Shown here in pieces: positions 32,215 through 42,388 of a stretch of 64,000 bases of DNA. This DNA comes from CAVPTL01 sp963727235 (GTDB lineage Bacteria; Actinomycetota; Thermoleophilia; Gaiellales; JAICJC01), in assembly GCA_963727235.1 (NCBI GenBank), contig CAVSFZ010000015.1, positions 124,001 through 188,000 on the forward strand. Direction: 5' to 3'. Each line of letters starts with the position of its first letter. Positions within the stretch are counted from its first letter, which is position 1. A model generated the notes under the pieces. That model ran no database searches, was not told the DNA's origin, and was given only the letters and a program-made list of their open reading frames with translations. Made by a program: the position numbers and the translations under genes.

Positions 32215-32828
32215 GCTGGTCGCTACTGGCCGTGCCGGCGGCCTATCTGATGGGATCGATCCCGTTCGGGTATCTGGCGGGGCGTCTGCGCGGAGTCGAC
32301 CTGCGCGAGCACGGCTCCAAGAACACCGGTGGCACCAACGCGGTGCGGGTGCTGGGGCCAAAGTACGGCATTCCGGTGATGGTTTTGGACGTGCTCAAGG
32401 GCGTGGCCGCGGTGTGGCTGGCCTCTGAGGTGGGCGGGGTGGGGCTCGAGGTGATCGCGGCCACCGCGGTGCTGCTGGGCCATACCTTCCCGGTGTTCCT
32501 GGGCTTCGGCGGCGGCAAGGGTGTGGCCACCGGCGCCGGCACGACACTCGCGCTGGCACCGCCGGTCGGCTTTCTGATCGTGCCGATCTGGATCATCGTG
32601 GTGTTTGCCACCGGCTACGTCTCGGTCGGTTCACTGGTGGCGGCGGTGGCCATCCCGACCATGTCGATCGCATTCGGCGAGCCGTGGCAGGTGAGCGCCT
32701 TCTTCATCGCCGGCGGCCTGCTGGTGATCTACCGGCACCGCGTCAACATCCAGCGGCTGCGAGCCGGTACCGAGAACCGCACCGACGTGCGCGGCTGGTG
32801 GGCCCGCCGCGCCGCCAAAGCCCGCTAG
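32211..32828 (+). CDS. plsY: Acyl-phosphate:glycerol-3-phosphate acyltransferase PlsY
   Basis: A 205-residue polytopic enzyme that makes lysophosphatidate from acyl phosphate. All three conserved motifs are seen: GSIPFGYLAGRLRGVDLREH then GSKNTGGTNAVRVLG; GHTFPVFLGFGGGKGVAT; and the C-terminal YRHRVNIQRLRAGTEN. GTG start overlapping pgsA. The last G of its TAG is the first base of repeat copy 6. Confidence 0.95.
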   Translation: MSWSLLAVPAAYLMGSIPFGYLAGRLRGVDLREHGSKNTGGTNAVRVLGPKYGIPVMVLDVLKGVAAVWLASEVGGVGLEVIAATAVLLGHTFPVFLGFGGGKGVATGAGTTLALAPPVGFLIVPIWIIVVFATGYVSVGSLVAAVAIPTMSIAFGEPWQVSAFFIAGGLLVIYRHRVNIQRLRAGTENRTDVRGWWARRAAKAR

Positions 32829-32860
32829 TGAATAAAAGGTGCCTGGCACCTTTTATTCAC
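32828..32860. repeat. 33-bp palindromic repeat, copy 6 (AAAAGG arm type)
   Basis: Perfect inverted repeat GTGAATAAAAGGTGCC, central T, GGCACCTTTTATTCAC. It exactly joins two convergent genes: the first base completes the plsY TAG, and the right arm supplies the TGA stop of the folE2-like gene on the other strand. No other sequence separates the two genes. Confidence 0.95.
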
Positions 32861-33834
32861 GAGGAGCTCTCGAGCCAGGTGCGGGCGGTGGTGTGACCGG
32901 CGTCCCCGGGGTTGCCCTCCAGGTCGGCCCGCAGCTCTGAGACGATGCCGTGGCGCTCGGCCAGGACATCGTGGTTGTGGATCGTCTCGAAGTTGATCTG
33001 CCGCGCCAGCACGAAGCATCCGTCCGAGAGATCGGGGTAGTGCTCCAGCGTGCCCGCCACCATCAGCCGCACCGAGTCCTCCACGAAGCGCGGGTGCAGG
33101 TGGGCCTGCTCGACCACGTGCAGCTCGTCGGGGCGCTTGAGCAGCTCGAACACCGGCGCGCTCATCGACCGCTCGGCGATCCCGATCAGGTCGCGGGCAT
33201 CCACCTCGCGCTTGGTGCCGATCATGAGCGTGGCCTCGGCCCGCTGGTTATGCGTGGCCGCGGGCAGCAGCTCGAAGATCTCGTCGATCTGGCCCTGGTC
33301 GTAGCCGGCGTCGGTCAGCTTGCCCTGCGCCCGCTCGCGTACCAGGCCCTGCGCGCACGGGCACGCGTTCAGCCCGCGCACCTCGACGCCCACCATCCGC
33401 CGTGAGCTGGAGCCGTTCACCAGCGCGTGGCCGAGCAGGTGGTAGATCTCCTGAGTCGGCAGGTCGGTCACCGGCGTGCGCCGGGTGACCGGGAACTTCG
33501 CGCGGATCATGACCTCTGACCGCACCGCTTTCTGGCGCTCGACCACGCCGGCGGCGATGTGCTCGGCCAGATCCTCCACGTGCAGGGCCTCCCCGATGAC
33601 GACCGAGTCGATGGCCTCGGCCACCATCTCGGGGAAGCGTGACATGTGCACGCCCTTCTGGCTGGGGTCGAGGTCGACGTAACAGTCGACGTCGGCGTAA
33701 TACAGCAGCTCAGTGCCGGTGTGCGCGATGCGGATCACCTTCTGGACGCCGGTGACGCCCGCGCGGGTGAGTCCCAGCTGCACCTCGGGCGCGGCCGACT
33801 GCAGATCTTCTTTGAATGTGGTGGTGGGATTCAT
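32857..33834 (-). CDS. GTP cyclohydrolase I, FolE2/MptA type
   Basis: A 325-residue zinc/iron-dependent cyclohydrolase of the COG1469 family, opening pteridine (folate-type) synthesis from GTP. Conserved blocks: QLGLTRAGVTGVQKVIRI, the metal-binding region EVRGLNACPCAQGLVRE with Cys-Pro-Cys, and ATHNQRAEATLMI. Bacterial FolE2 and archaeal MptA share this fold and differ in product; the CPCAQ wording resembles MptA, so I give no symbol. I choose the ATG at 33834. Its stop TGA lies inside repeat copy 6. The DNA glycosylase gene lies upstream on the same strand, 17 bases away. Confidence 0.88.
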   Translation of the reverse strand: MNPTTTFKEDLQSAAPEVQLGLTRAGVTGVQKVIRIAHTGTELLYYADVDCYVDLDPSQKGVHMSRFPEMVAEAIDSVVIGEALHVEDLAEHIAAGVVERQKAVRSEVMIRAKFPVTRRTPVTDLPTQEIYHLLGHALVNGSSSRRMVGVEVRGLNACPCAQGLVRERAQGKLTDAGYDQGQIDEIFELLPAATHNQRAEATLMIGTKREVDARDLIGIAERSMSAPVFELLKRPDELHVVEQAHLHPRFVEDSVRLMVAGTLEHYPDLSDGCFVLARQINFETIHNHDVLAERHGIVSELRADLEGNPGDAGHTTARTWLESSS

Positions 33835-33851
33835 CGTCACGGGATGGTAGG

Positions 33852-34694
33852 TCAGTCGCGCAGAAGACGCGACATGCGCCGGTCGGCCAGCACCCGCCCG
33901 CCGGTCTGGCAGGTGGCGCAGTAGTACACCGTGTATTCGTCGAACGACACGGTTCGGATTCGATCGCCGCAGCGGGGGCACAGCGCCCCCTCGCGATCGT
34001 GCACCACGTAGCCGCGGTCAGCCTTGGTGGTGAGGCCCTTGGTCGAGAGCGGCACCAGCCGCTCCACGGCCGCGCCCAGCACGCCGACGATGGCGGTGTG
34101 CAGCCGCTCCAGCTCGGAGCGGTCGAGCTTGGCCGAGCGGGTGTTGGGCGAGAGCATGGCCGCGTGCAGGATCTCGTTGGCAAACGCCCGGCCGATCCCG
34201 GCGATCGCCCGCTGGTCGCGCAGGAACCCGTGCAGCAGGTGGGGATGCTCCTGTGCGGCCTGGGCGAGCACCTCCACCGTGAACGATGGGTCGAGCGGCT
34301 CGGGGCCGATATGGGCGAGCTCCTGTTCCAGCGCCTGCGGCGACAAGAGCCAGGCGCCGGCGCGGCGCTTCGACCCGCCCTCGGTCATCACCAGCTCAGT
34401 TCCGGAATCGAACCCGACCACCAGCACCGCTGAGCGCGTGTGCTTCTGGGCGATCGCAAGCTTCCCGGCCGACATCAGGTGCACCATCAGGGTGTTCTGA
34501 TCCTCGGCCCGAAACAGCAGCCGCTTGGCCCGCCGGCCGATCAGGTCGAAGCGCTGGCCGACCAGGGAGCGCAGCGGCGGATCGATCGTCTTGATGGTGG
34601 CGAAGTGCGCGACCGGTACGGCGGCGATCGGCTCGCGTGTGAGGGTCTCGCGCTGAGCCCTCACGAACGCCTCCAACTCGGGCAGTTCGGGCAT
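33852..34694 (-). CDS. Formamidopyrimidine-DNA glycosylase / endonuclease VIII family (Fpg/Nei)
   Basis: A 280-residue base-excision repair enzyme. The catalytic N-terminus is exact (Pro after Met, then Glu: MPELPELEAF), the helix-two-turn-helix part reads RAIAGIGRAFANEILHAAML, and the C-terminal zinc finger is CPRCGDRIRTVSFDEYTVYY followed by CATCQTGG. The family removes oxidised purines or pyrimidines and cuts the abasic site. Fpg versus Nei specificity is not decidable here. Confidence 0.93.
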   Translation of the reverse strand: MPELPELEAFVRAQRETLTREPIAAVPVAHFATIKTIDPPLRSLVGQRFDLIGRRAKRLLFRAEDQNTLMVHLMSAGKLAIAQKHTRSAVLVVGFDSGTELVMTEGGSKRRAGAWLLSPQALEQELAHIGPEPLDPSFTVEVLAQAAQEHPHLLHGFLRDQRAIAGIGRAFANEILHAAMLSPNTRSAKLDRSELERLHTAIVGVLGAAVERLVPLSTKGLTTKADRGYVVHDREGALCPRCGDRIRTVSFDEYTVYYCATCQTGGRVLADRRMSRLLRD

Positions 34695-34803
34695 TCAGGA
34701 AGGCTAGCGGGTGGACCACTTTGGCCACCGGCGCGAGGGCAGACGTTTGCCTTCCGCCCGTCCTATTTGTCCGATTCTGGAAGGCTTTTTCCAAACGGAA
34801 ACT

Positions 34804-34831
34804 TTCGAATCCCCCAAACCGGGGCTATACT
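34804..34831 (+). promoter_or_regulatory. Candidate promoter of the sigma factor gene
   Basis: TATACT (34826-34831) is the clearest -10-like hexamer in the 244-base gap, with TTCGAA 16 bp upstream as a weak -35. This predicts a leader of about 100 bases before the ATG at 34939. The match to the -35 consensus is poor. Confidence 0.4.
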
Positions 34832-34938
34832 CACCGCGTCTGCGTTCTTCTCTCACCTACCGCCACAAAGCGGGTGCCGCTGCGTACTCGTATACGGGTG
34901 AGATACCTCGTCAACCCCCAGATGCAAGAGGGCGCCCA

Positions 34939-36027
<1,089 letters not shown>

Positions 36028-36069
36028 CGGCGGAGTTCAGCGCGACGTGGATTAGACTGGTCCGCGCCC

Positions 36070-36151
36070 GGGAGGGTGTCCGAGTGGTTAAAGGAGACGG
36101 GCTGTAAACCCGTTGGCTCTGCCTACACAGGTTCGAATCCTGTCCCTCCCA
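36070..36151 (+). tRNA. tRNA-Tyr (GTA)
   Basis: 82-base class II tRNA: acceptor GGGAGGG pairs with CCCTCCC, anticodon stem ACGGG/CCCGT with loop CTGTAAA giving GTA, long variable arm GGCTCTGCC, T-arm ACAGG TTCGAAT CCTGT, discriminator A, no encoded CCA. Confidence 0.95.
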
Positions 36152-36200
36152 TCATCGTTCAGAGTCGTTCCGACAAGGTGAGGCGGCCGGGGCAGATGCG

Positions 36201-37397
36201 GTGACGACGTTCACGAACTGGGTTGGAAACCAGACCTGCACGCCCGCCCGGCGCGTGTCCCCGGCGGGCGAGCATGAGGTGCAGGCAGCCGTGCGCGAGG
36301 CGATCGCCGCCGGCCGGGGCGCGCGCGTCGTGGCCACCGGCCACTCGTTCTCGCCCGTGCACCTGACCGACGGGACGATGATCGATCTCGCCAACCTGGC
36401 CGGGATCACGCAGATCGACGCCGTTCGGCGATGCGTGACGGCCCTGCCGGGGACGGCCATCGGGGCGTTCGGAGAGCCGCTCTGGGACGCGGGCCTGGCG
36501 CTCGCCAACCAGGGCGATATCGACACGCAGGGCATCAGCGGTGCGATCGGCACCGCCACCCACGGCTCGGGCGTCCACCTGCAGAGCTTTTCGGCCTCGA
36601 TGCGCAGCTGCCGGATCGTCGACGGCACCGGCGAGGTGGTCGTGATCGACCGGTCGATGCCTGATCTGCTGGCCGCGGCTCAGGTGTCGATCGGGATGCT
36701 CGGCGTGATGACCGAGGTCGAGATCGAGGTCGTCCCCAGCTACCGCCTGGCCCAGAGGATCGAGTGGTGGAGCTTCGAACGGCTGATGGATGAGTGGGAC
36801 GAGCGGGTGGCGCGCCACCGCCACTTCTCGTGCTTCTGGTGCCCCGCGGCCGAGTCGGCGGCGATGTACGGCCTGGAGTCGCCCGCCGGCGTCGACACCG
36901 CCGACACGGCGTGGGTCAAGATGCTCGACGAGGGTACGACCGGCGACGTGGTCGACCGCGGCTACCGGCTGTACCCGATCGAGTCGCTCGAGCCGAACTT
37001 CCACGAGCTCGAGTACTTCGTCCACCTCGACCGCGCCCGCGAGGCGGTGCTCGCGATGCGCGAGCTGATGCTGGCCTCACAGCCCGACGCGGTGTTCCCG
37101 CTCGAGCTCCGCACCGTGGCCGCCGACAGCGCCTACCTCTCGCCGCAGTACGAGCAGCCGACCCTGGTGCTGAGCGTCTCGGGAAAGCCGGGCGCGGACT
37201 ACTGGCCCTACCTGCGAGACGTCGATCGGCTGCTGGGTGAGTTCGGCGCGCGGGTGCACTGGGGCAAGCTCCACTTCCTCACCGCCGAGCAGCTGCACGA
37301 GCGGTATCCGCGCGCTCAGGCGTTCATCGACGTGCGCCGCCGGCTCGACCCCGACGGCATCTACCTGAACGACCACCTCCGCGAGCTCTTCGCCTGA
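36201..37397 (+). CDS. FAD-linked aldonolactone oxidase-like enzyme
   Basis: A 398-residue flavoprotein of the vanillyl-alcohol/aldonolactone oxidase family (D-arabinono-1,4-lactone or L-gulonolactone oxidase type). The FAD domain starts NWVGNQTCTPARRVSPAGE, with VVATGHSFSPVHLTDG carrying the segment that holds flavin in this family, then ISGAIGTATHGSG. The C-terminal half has the family motif VHWGKLHFLTAEQL. The substrate could be an aldonolactone or alditol. GTG start, 50 bases after tRNA-Tyr. Confidence 0.88.
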   Translation: MTTFTNWVGNQTCTPARRVSPAGEHEVQAAVREAIAAGRGARVVATGHSFSPVHLTDGTMIDLANLAGITQIDAVRRCVTALPGTAIGAFGEPLWDAGLALANQGDIDTQGISGAIGTATHGSGVHLQSFSASMRSCRIVDGTGEVVVIDRSMPDLLAAAQVSIGMLGVMTEVEIEVVPSYRLAQRIEWWSFERLMDEWDERVARHRHFSCFWCPAAESAAMYGLESPAGVDTADTAWVKMLDEGTTGDVVDRGYRLYPIESLEPNFHELEYFVHLDRAREAVLAMRELMLASQPDAVFPLELRTVAADSAYLSPQYEQPTLVLSVSGKPGADYWPYLRDVDRLLGEFGARVHWGKLHFLTAEQLHERYPRAQAFIDVRRRLDPDGIYLNDHLRELFA

Positions 37398-37519
37398 CGC
37401 TCCGCGCATGATTTTGCGCAGGCGCATCGCTCCCCCGGGTGGGGGACGCCTCTCGATCCGGCGCGTCTGAGGATGAGCGGGCGTATTCGCTCGTCTGAAG
37501 GGCCCCTCCCGTTCCCACC

Positions 37520-39732
37520 GTGCTCCGATCCTGTGTACTGGCCGTGCTGCTCGCGGCGCTCGCCTGCGTGGGGCTGACCGCACCGCCCGCGCGCGCGACA
37601 ACGGTGGTTGTCGGCGGGCCCACCGGAGCGCGGCTCTCGGGCATCTCGGTGAATCCAGCGCATCCTGCCGACCTCTACGTGACGGGCCCGGATGGTGCCT
37701 GGAGCTCTCTGGACGCTGACCAAAGCTGGCAGCCGGCAGCGCTTCCGCTGTGGGGCGTGTTTGCCTACGACCCTGCCAATCCCGACCGCGTGTTCGCCGG
37801 CGGCCTGGGAGGCACCGTGCTGATCTCCAACGACAGTGGTCAGACCTGGGATCACTCTCCGCAGTAGCCTCGTCTGACGACGGCGGCACCTCCTGGGATG
37901 CCCCGGCCGACAGCGGTCTGCCTGACCTCGCGTCCACGCCAATCTTCTCGTTCGCTGTGGCCGATTCGGGCACCAACGTGGCCTACGTGGGCCTCCAGGG
38001 CGGCGGTCTCTACGCCACCACCGAGGCCGGTGGCCCGCGGACATGGACGCAGCTCCCCACCTCCCAGTTTGCCTCGTGCACGCCGTTTACGATCGCCGTC
38101 AACCCGCAGCATCCGAGCACGCTGCTGGTCGCGACGGGATGCGGGCTCTTCATGTCGCAGGACAGTGGCGCATCGTTCGCCAAGCTCCCGGTCGCCATCG
38201 GTGGCGGCGTCCTCGGTTACCCGGTCGGGTTTGCTCCCAGCAACTCAAACATCGCCTACGCCGCCAGCGGGAATCATGTGATCCGCAGCACCAACGGTGG
38301 CGAGGCCTGGACGGCGACCACCAACCTGCCGCTCGGCTACTCCGTCAACGGGCTCACCATCGACCCCAGCGACCCCAGCCACGTGTATGCGGTCACCGGT
38401 GACGGGGTGATCGAGACCAACGACGCCGGCCAGACGTGGTTCGAGCGAAACACCGGCATCATCTCGACTCCCAACGTGGTGGCCAGCGACCCGGCTCACC
38501 CCAACATCGTCTACACCGGTACCAGCGGCGGCTTGTGGCGAAGTGACGACGCCGGCGACACCTGGAGTCACGTCCAGAACGGCCTGCCCGATCAGCTGGG
38601 GAGCATCGACTCGATCCAATTTCCGGCGAGCGACCCCGGCACCATCTATCTCGGTTCGTTCACAAGCGGGTACTTCGTCTCCCACGACGACGGTGACACC
38701 TGGTCGGTGCTGGCTCGCTTTGCGACCTGGCGCGGCACTCCGGTGACGATCGACCCCAACGACCCCGATCACCTGATGCTGGGCGGTGAGGCCGAGCTGC
38801 TCGAAACCCGCGACGCGGGCGCCACCTGGACACGGCATCCGATCTGCTGCGCGGCCGATCTCAACGACGGCCGCAACATGCTCTGGTTCAACCGAGTCGC
38901 GGTCGATCCCGACGATCCCAACGTGATCTACGTTGCCGGCGCCCCGGGAGTCTTCCGAAGTCTCGACGGAGGATCGACGTGGGGCCAGATCGTACCGCGC
39001 TCCTGTCCCCAGGTGAACCCGCTGTGGTGCAACATGCCCACCATCTTCGAGATCGATCCGACCGATCCGCAGACGATCTACTTCGCGCTGGCGGGCGGCC
39101 CGCTCCGGGTCAGCCACGACGGCGGCGAGGACTGGTCGGAGATCTGGGCTGAGACACCCACGTCGTTCACACTCGACCCCTCGACCACTCCGGCCACGAT
39201 CTACATGGACTTCGGCGGCAACTGGCGCACGACCGACCAGGGCCGCACATGGGTGCCGGGCGACACCGCGATCCCCGGCGGCGACGGCGACTCGATGGCG
39301 CTCGGTGACGAGACCGACGTGCCTGGTGTGCCGGAGCCGGCCCGCACTCTGTATCTGACCAACTCCCGGCTGGTCAAGGGAGCGTTCGTGGCCAAGACGC
39401 CGACCGTGAAGTTTCCGCTCCAGGCGTCCGCGCCGCCGCCCCGCGTGCACGTCACGGCCCGTGGCATGACGGTGGGGATCACCTGCACCGACACGTGGGA
39501 TGCCGACTGCTCCGGCCGCGTGCAGCTGCGCCGCCGCCACGTGGTGATCGCGGTGGGGACGTTCACCGCCCACGCCAACGCATCCGGCACCGTCAGCCTG
39601 CACCTCACGGATGCGGCCTGGCGCGACCTGCGCAAGCACAAGAACCGGCGCTACAACCTGTTCGCGATTTCGCAGGGCGCCGACCGCAGCCTGACCACCG
39701 ACCATCGGTTGGTCGTGCTCACCGTGCATTAG
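37520..39732 (+). pseudogene. Secreted Asp-box (BNR/sortilin-like) repeat protein with an internal frame change
   Basis: The first frame (37520-37867, GTG start) encodes a signal peptide (LAVLLAALACVGLTAPPARA) and the first Asp-box-type repeats, ending at SNDSGQTWDHSPQ and a TAG. The second frame (open from 37750, repeat sequence from about 37863) continues with SSDDGGTSWDAPADSG and at least eight more repeats of the type SxDxGxTW (for example RSDDAGDTWSHV, ETRDAGATWTRH), ending in a 100-residue C-terminal domain. Asp boxes normally lie about 45 residues apart; here two are only about 12 apart across the break. That suggests loss of one repeat with a frame change. Function unknown. Confidence 0.75.
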
Positions 39733-39791
39733 CGGCGGCGCCGGCACGTCTGCGCACACGCCTCCCTGCCCGCCCCGCTAGCGTGCGGAGC

Positions 39792-40967
39792 GTGCAGCCA
39801 TACCGCCGGATAACCCTTGCCGTCGGCGTCTCGATGTTCGTGGACGCCGCCCTCTATCTCGCGGTGCTGCCGCTCTTGCCCCACTACGTCGACCGCTTCG
39901 GCCTGTCGACATTCCAGGCCGGTGTGGTGCTGGCCGCCTACCCGATCTCGGTGCCGTTTGTGTCGATGGCCTGCATCGTGCTGGTGCCGCGGGTCGGTGC
40001 CCGCCGGATCGCCTTGACCTCGGCGGTACTGATGACGGTGGCCACGATTATCTTCGCGTGGGCGCCGACCGCGCTGGTGCTGGTGCTGGCGCGCTTCGTT
40101 CAGGGCTTCGCCAGCGGCTCGATCTGGACATCCTCGATGTCGTGGGTCACCGACAACGCCCCGCCGGGGCGGCGCGGCCGGGAGTCGGGAATCGTGATGG
40201 GCATGCTCTCGGCAGGATCGATCGCCGGCCCGGGGATCGGCGGGTTGGCGGCGGTGGTCGGCTCCGGCATCGCCTTCGGCCTGGTTGCCGTGGTCTGCGC
40301 CGTCGGCCTGGTGTGCACGGTGCTCGCCCCCGCCGGTCGCACCGTGGTGGGGGAAAGCCACGTGTGGGCGTCGATCGTCCGCGGGGCGCGCCAACCGGCC
40401 ACCAAGGCCGCGCTGGCGATGGCGCTGATCGACCTGGCGGCGTTCGGGGCGGTCGATCTGCTGGTGCCGCTGCACCTGGGAAGCCACGGCGAATCGGTGA
40501 CCGTGATCGCGGCGGCGCTCGCATTGGGAGCACTGCTGGGCGCGGGTGCCGGTGTCATCGGCGGGCGGCTGGTCGATCGCGTGGGGCCGGCCAAGGTCGC
40601 CTTGGTGGTCTCGTTCGTGGTGCTGGTGATACCCGTGATCCTGGCGTTCACGCCGCCGAACGGTGTGCAGCTGCTGGTGCTGGTGGTCGGTGGGGCGATC
40701 TTCGCCGTCGTCGGCGCCGCCATGTTCCCGCTGTCCTCGCTGGGCGCCGACGCGGCCGGCGTCTCGCATGTCACCGTCACCGGGGTGCTGGGCGCAACCT
40801 GGGCATTGGGATTTACGATCGTGCCGCTGTTGCTGGGATACGTCGCGCAGGTCACGTCGCCGGCGGTTGCCTACGTGGTGGTGATCGCCTCGCTCGTACC
40901 GATGCTGGTGCTGCTCACCCGCAGTGTTCGCGGAACCGTCGAAGTGGCCGCGGCCGAGGCTGCGTAA
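39792..40967 (+). CDS. Major facilitator superfamily transporter
   Basis: A 391-residue protein with about twelve hydrophobic segments. The A-loop-like motif between segments 2 and 3 is LVPRVGARRIALTSAVLM and the region-C-like WVTDNAPPGRRGRESGIVMG is typical of drug-exporter-like MFS members; a second motif GGRLVDRVGPAKVAL lies in the second half. Substrate unknown. GTG start at 39792. A strong inverted repeat follows 11 bases after the stop. Confidence 0.85.
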   Translation: MQPYRRITLAVGVSMFVDAALYLAVLPLLPHYVDRFGLSTFQAGVVLAAYPISVPFVSMACIVLVPRVGARRIALTSAVLMTVATIIFAWAPTALVLVLARFVQGFASGSIWTSSMSWVTDNAPPGRRGRESGIVMGMLSAGSIAGPGIGGLAAVVGSGIAFGLVAVVCAVGLVCTVLAPAGRTVVGESHVWASIVRGARQPATKAALAMALIDLAAFGAVDLLVPLHLGSHGESVTVIAAALALGALLGAGAGVIGGRLVDRVGPAKVALVVSFVVLVIPVILAFTPPNGVQLLVLVVGGAIFAVVGAAMFPLSSLGADAAGVSHVTVTGVLGATWALGFTIVPLLLGYVAQVTSPAVAYVVVIASLVPMLVLLTRSVRGTVEVAAAEAA

Positions 40968-40977
40968 AACAACTCGC

Positions 40978-41017
40978 GATACGCAGCGATCTGTGGGACG
41001 TCAGATCGCTGCGTATC
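40978..41017. terminator. Perfect 16-bp inverted repeat between convergent genes
   Basis: GATACGCAGCGATCTG and CAGATCGCTGCGTATC separated by 8 bases (TGGGACGT). It stands between the MFS gene and the convergent efeB gene, so a bidirectional terminator is likely despite the lack of a T-tract. Confidence 0.6.
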
Positions 41018-41113
41018 ACTACTCGTCTGAAGTTCCGGGGAGGGGGCGGCTTGGGCCGGTGGTCTCTCCGGTGTCTCTCGAGTGTCCGCGCGTGGAGCCT
41101 TCGCCGCACTCAC

Positions 41114-42388
41114 TCAAACGGGGGATTTGAACAGTCCCTCACCCACATACCCGCCCGGCCGGGCACCGGGGGGCACGCCGAACACGGCGCTCGACGTGTG
41201 ATGGATGTACTCGTTGAGCGCATCCTGGGTGCCCAGCTGTCGCTGCAGCGCCGCAAACTGGGCGTGCGGATCCTTCTGATAACAGATGAAGAAGAGGCCG
41301 GCGTCCAGCTCACCGGTGAGCGGATCGATGCCGTCGGTGTAGTTGTAGCCGCGCCGCAGGATCTTGATGCCGCCGTTGGTGACGTGCGAGGCCCGCCGGA
41401 TGTGTGCATCGGCGGGAATCAGCAGCTCGCCGTCGGGGCGCTTGGCGTCGAGATTGACCGGATCGTGCTCCTTGGCCGACCCGAACGCCGCGCCCTCGGT
41501 CTTGTCCCGGCCGATGGTGTTCTGCTGGTCGCCCAGCGATGAGCGATCCCAGGTCTCGATCAGCATCCTGATCCGTCGCGTGACCACGTAGCTGCCCCCG
41601 CGAAACCACTGCAGGGGCTCGTCGTCGCCGACCCACACGTACTCGTCCATGGCCTTGTCGTCATCGGCATCCAGGTTGTTGGTGCCGTCCTTGAAGCCCT
41701 GCAGGTTGCGTGGCGTGACCTGCGACTTGGAGGTGGACGATGCCCGCCCGAAGCCGAGCTGCGTCCACCTGATCACCGCCGCGCCCCGGGCCTGCCTGGC
41801 CAGGTCGCGGACGGCGTGGAAGGCCACCTGCGGATCCTCGGCGCAGGCCTGGACGCAGATGTCGCCGTCACTGCGGTAAGGCAGCAGCTGGTCGCCGGGG
41901 AGGTGTCCGAGCGGTGATAGTGCCTGGGGTCGCCGGGCGGCGAGTCCGAACCGGTCGTTGCCGTCCTGCAGAAACACGCTCGGCCCCAGCCCGAAGGTGA
42001 CCGTCAGCCGCGAAGGGGGCAGTCCCACCGCCTCGCCGGTGTCCTCGGGCGGCGCGTCCAGCCGGCCCGCGGGCGATCCGGTGGGACGTCCCTGGGTCAA
42101 GAGCGCCGCATTCGCCGACCACGATCGCAGCAGGTCGCGCAGCTCGTCGGCGGACGTGATGGTGAGGTCGAAGGCTGCGAACATCAGCCGATCCTGCGGC
42201 GGTGTGAGGATGCCCGCCTGGTGCGCCCCGTGGAACGGCAGCGCCTCGTCGACCGTGGCCGCCTCGCTCGACTCGGTGGTGCCCGCGGCGTAGCCCAGGC
42301 CGGCGCCGGCCAGCCCGATCGCGCCGCCGCCGGCGACTGCAAGCAGGTGCCGCCGGGTGACTCCCGACTGGGTTGGCGGCTCACTCAC
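41114..42388 (-). CDS. efeB: Dye-decolorising peroxidase-type protein EfeB
   Basis: A 424-residue Tat-exported heme peroxidase: GVTRRHLLAVAGGGAIGLAG is a Tat signal. The DyP signature GxxDG is present as GFKDGTNNLD, with the proximal His region HIRRASHVTNGGIKILRRGY. It is the third protein of the EfeUOB ferrous iron uptake system; EfeB oxidises iron or takes iron from heme outside the membrane. The gene directly abuts efeO (its ATG follows the efeO stop without gap), and efeU lies upstream. Confidence 0.94.
   Translation of the reverse strand: MSEPPTQSGVTRRHLLAVAGGGAIGLAGAGLGYAAGTTESSEAATVDEALPFHGAHQAGILTPPQDRLMFAAFDLTITSADELRDLLRSWSANAALLTQGRPTGSPAGRLDAPPEDTGEAVGLPPSRLTVTFGLGPSVFLQDGNDRFGLAARRPQALSPLGHLPGDQLLPYRSDGDICVQACAEDPQVAFHAVRDLARQARGAAVIRWTQLGFGRASSTSKSQVTPRNLQGFKDGTNNLDADDDKAMDEYVWVGDDEPLQWFRGGSYVVTRRIRMLIETWDRSSLGDQQNTIGRDKTEGAAFGSAKEHDPVNLDAKRPDGELLIPADAHIRRASHVTNGGIKILRRGYNYTDGIDPLTGELDAGLFFICYQKDPHAQFAALQRQLGTQDALNEYIHHTSSAVFGVPPGARPGGYVGEGLFKSPV

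Noticed and set aside
32943..34901. Plus-strand frames opposite the folE2-like and fpg/nei genes
   Set aside because: Antisense shadows with His/Gln/Arg-rich composition.
37750..37862. N-terminal part of the long second frame of the Asp-box protein
   Set aside because: These residues are a shadow of the first frame; repeat sequence begins only at about 37863.
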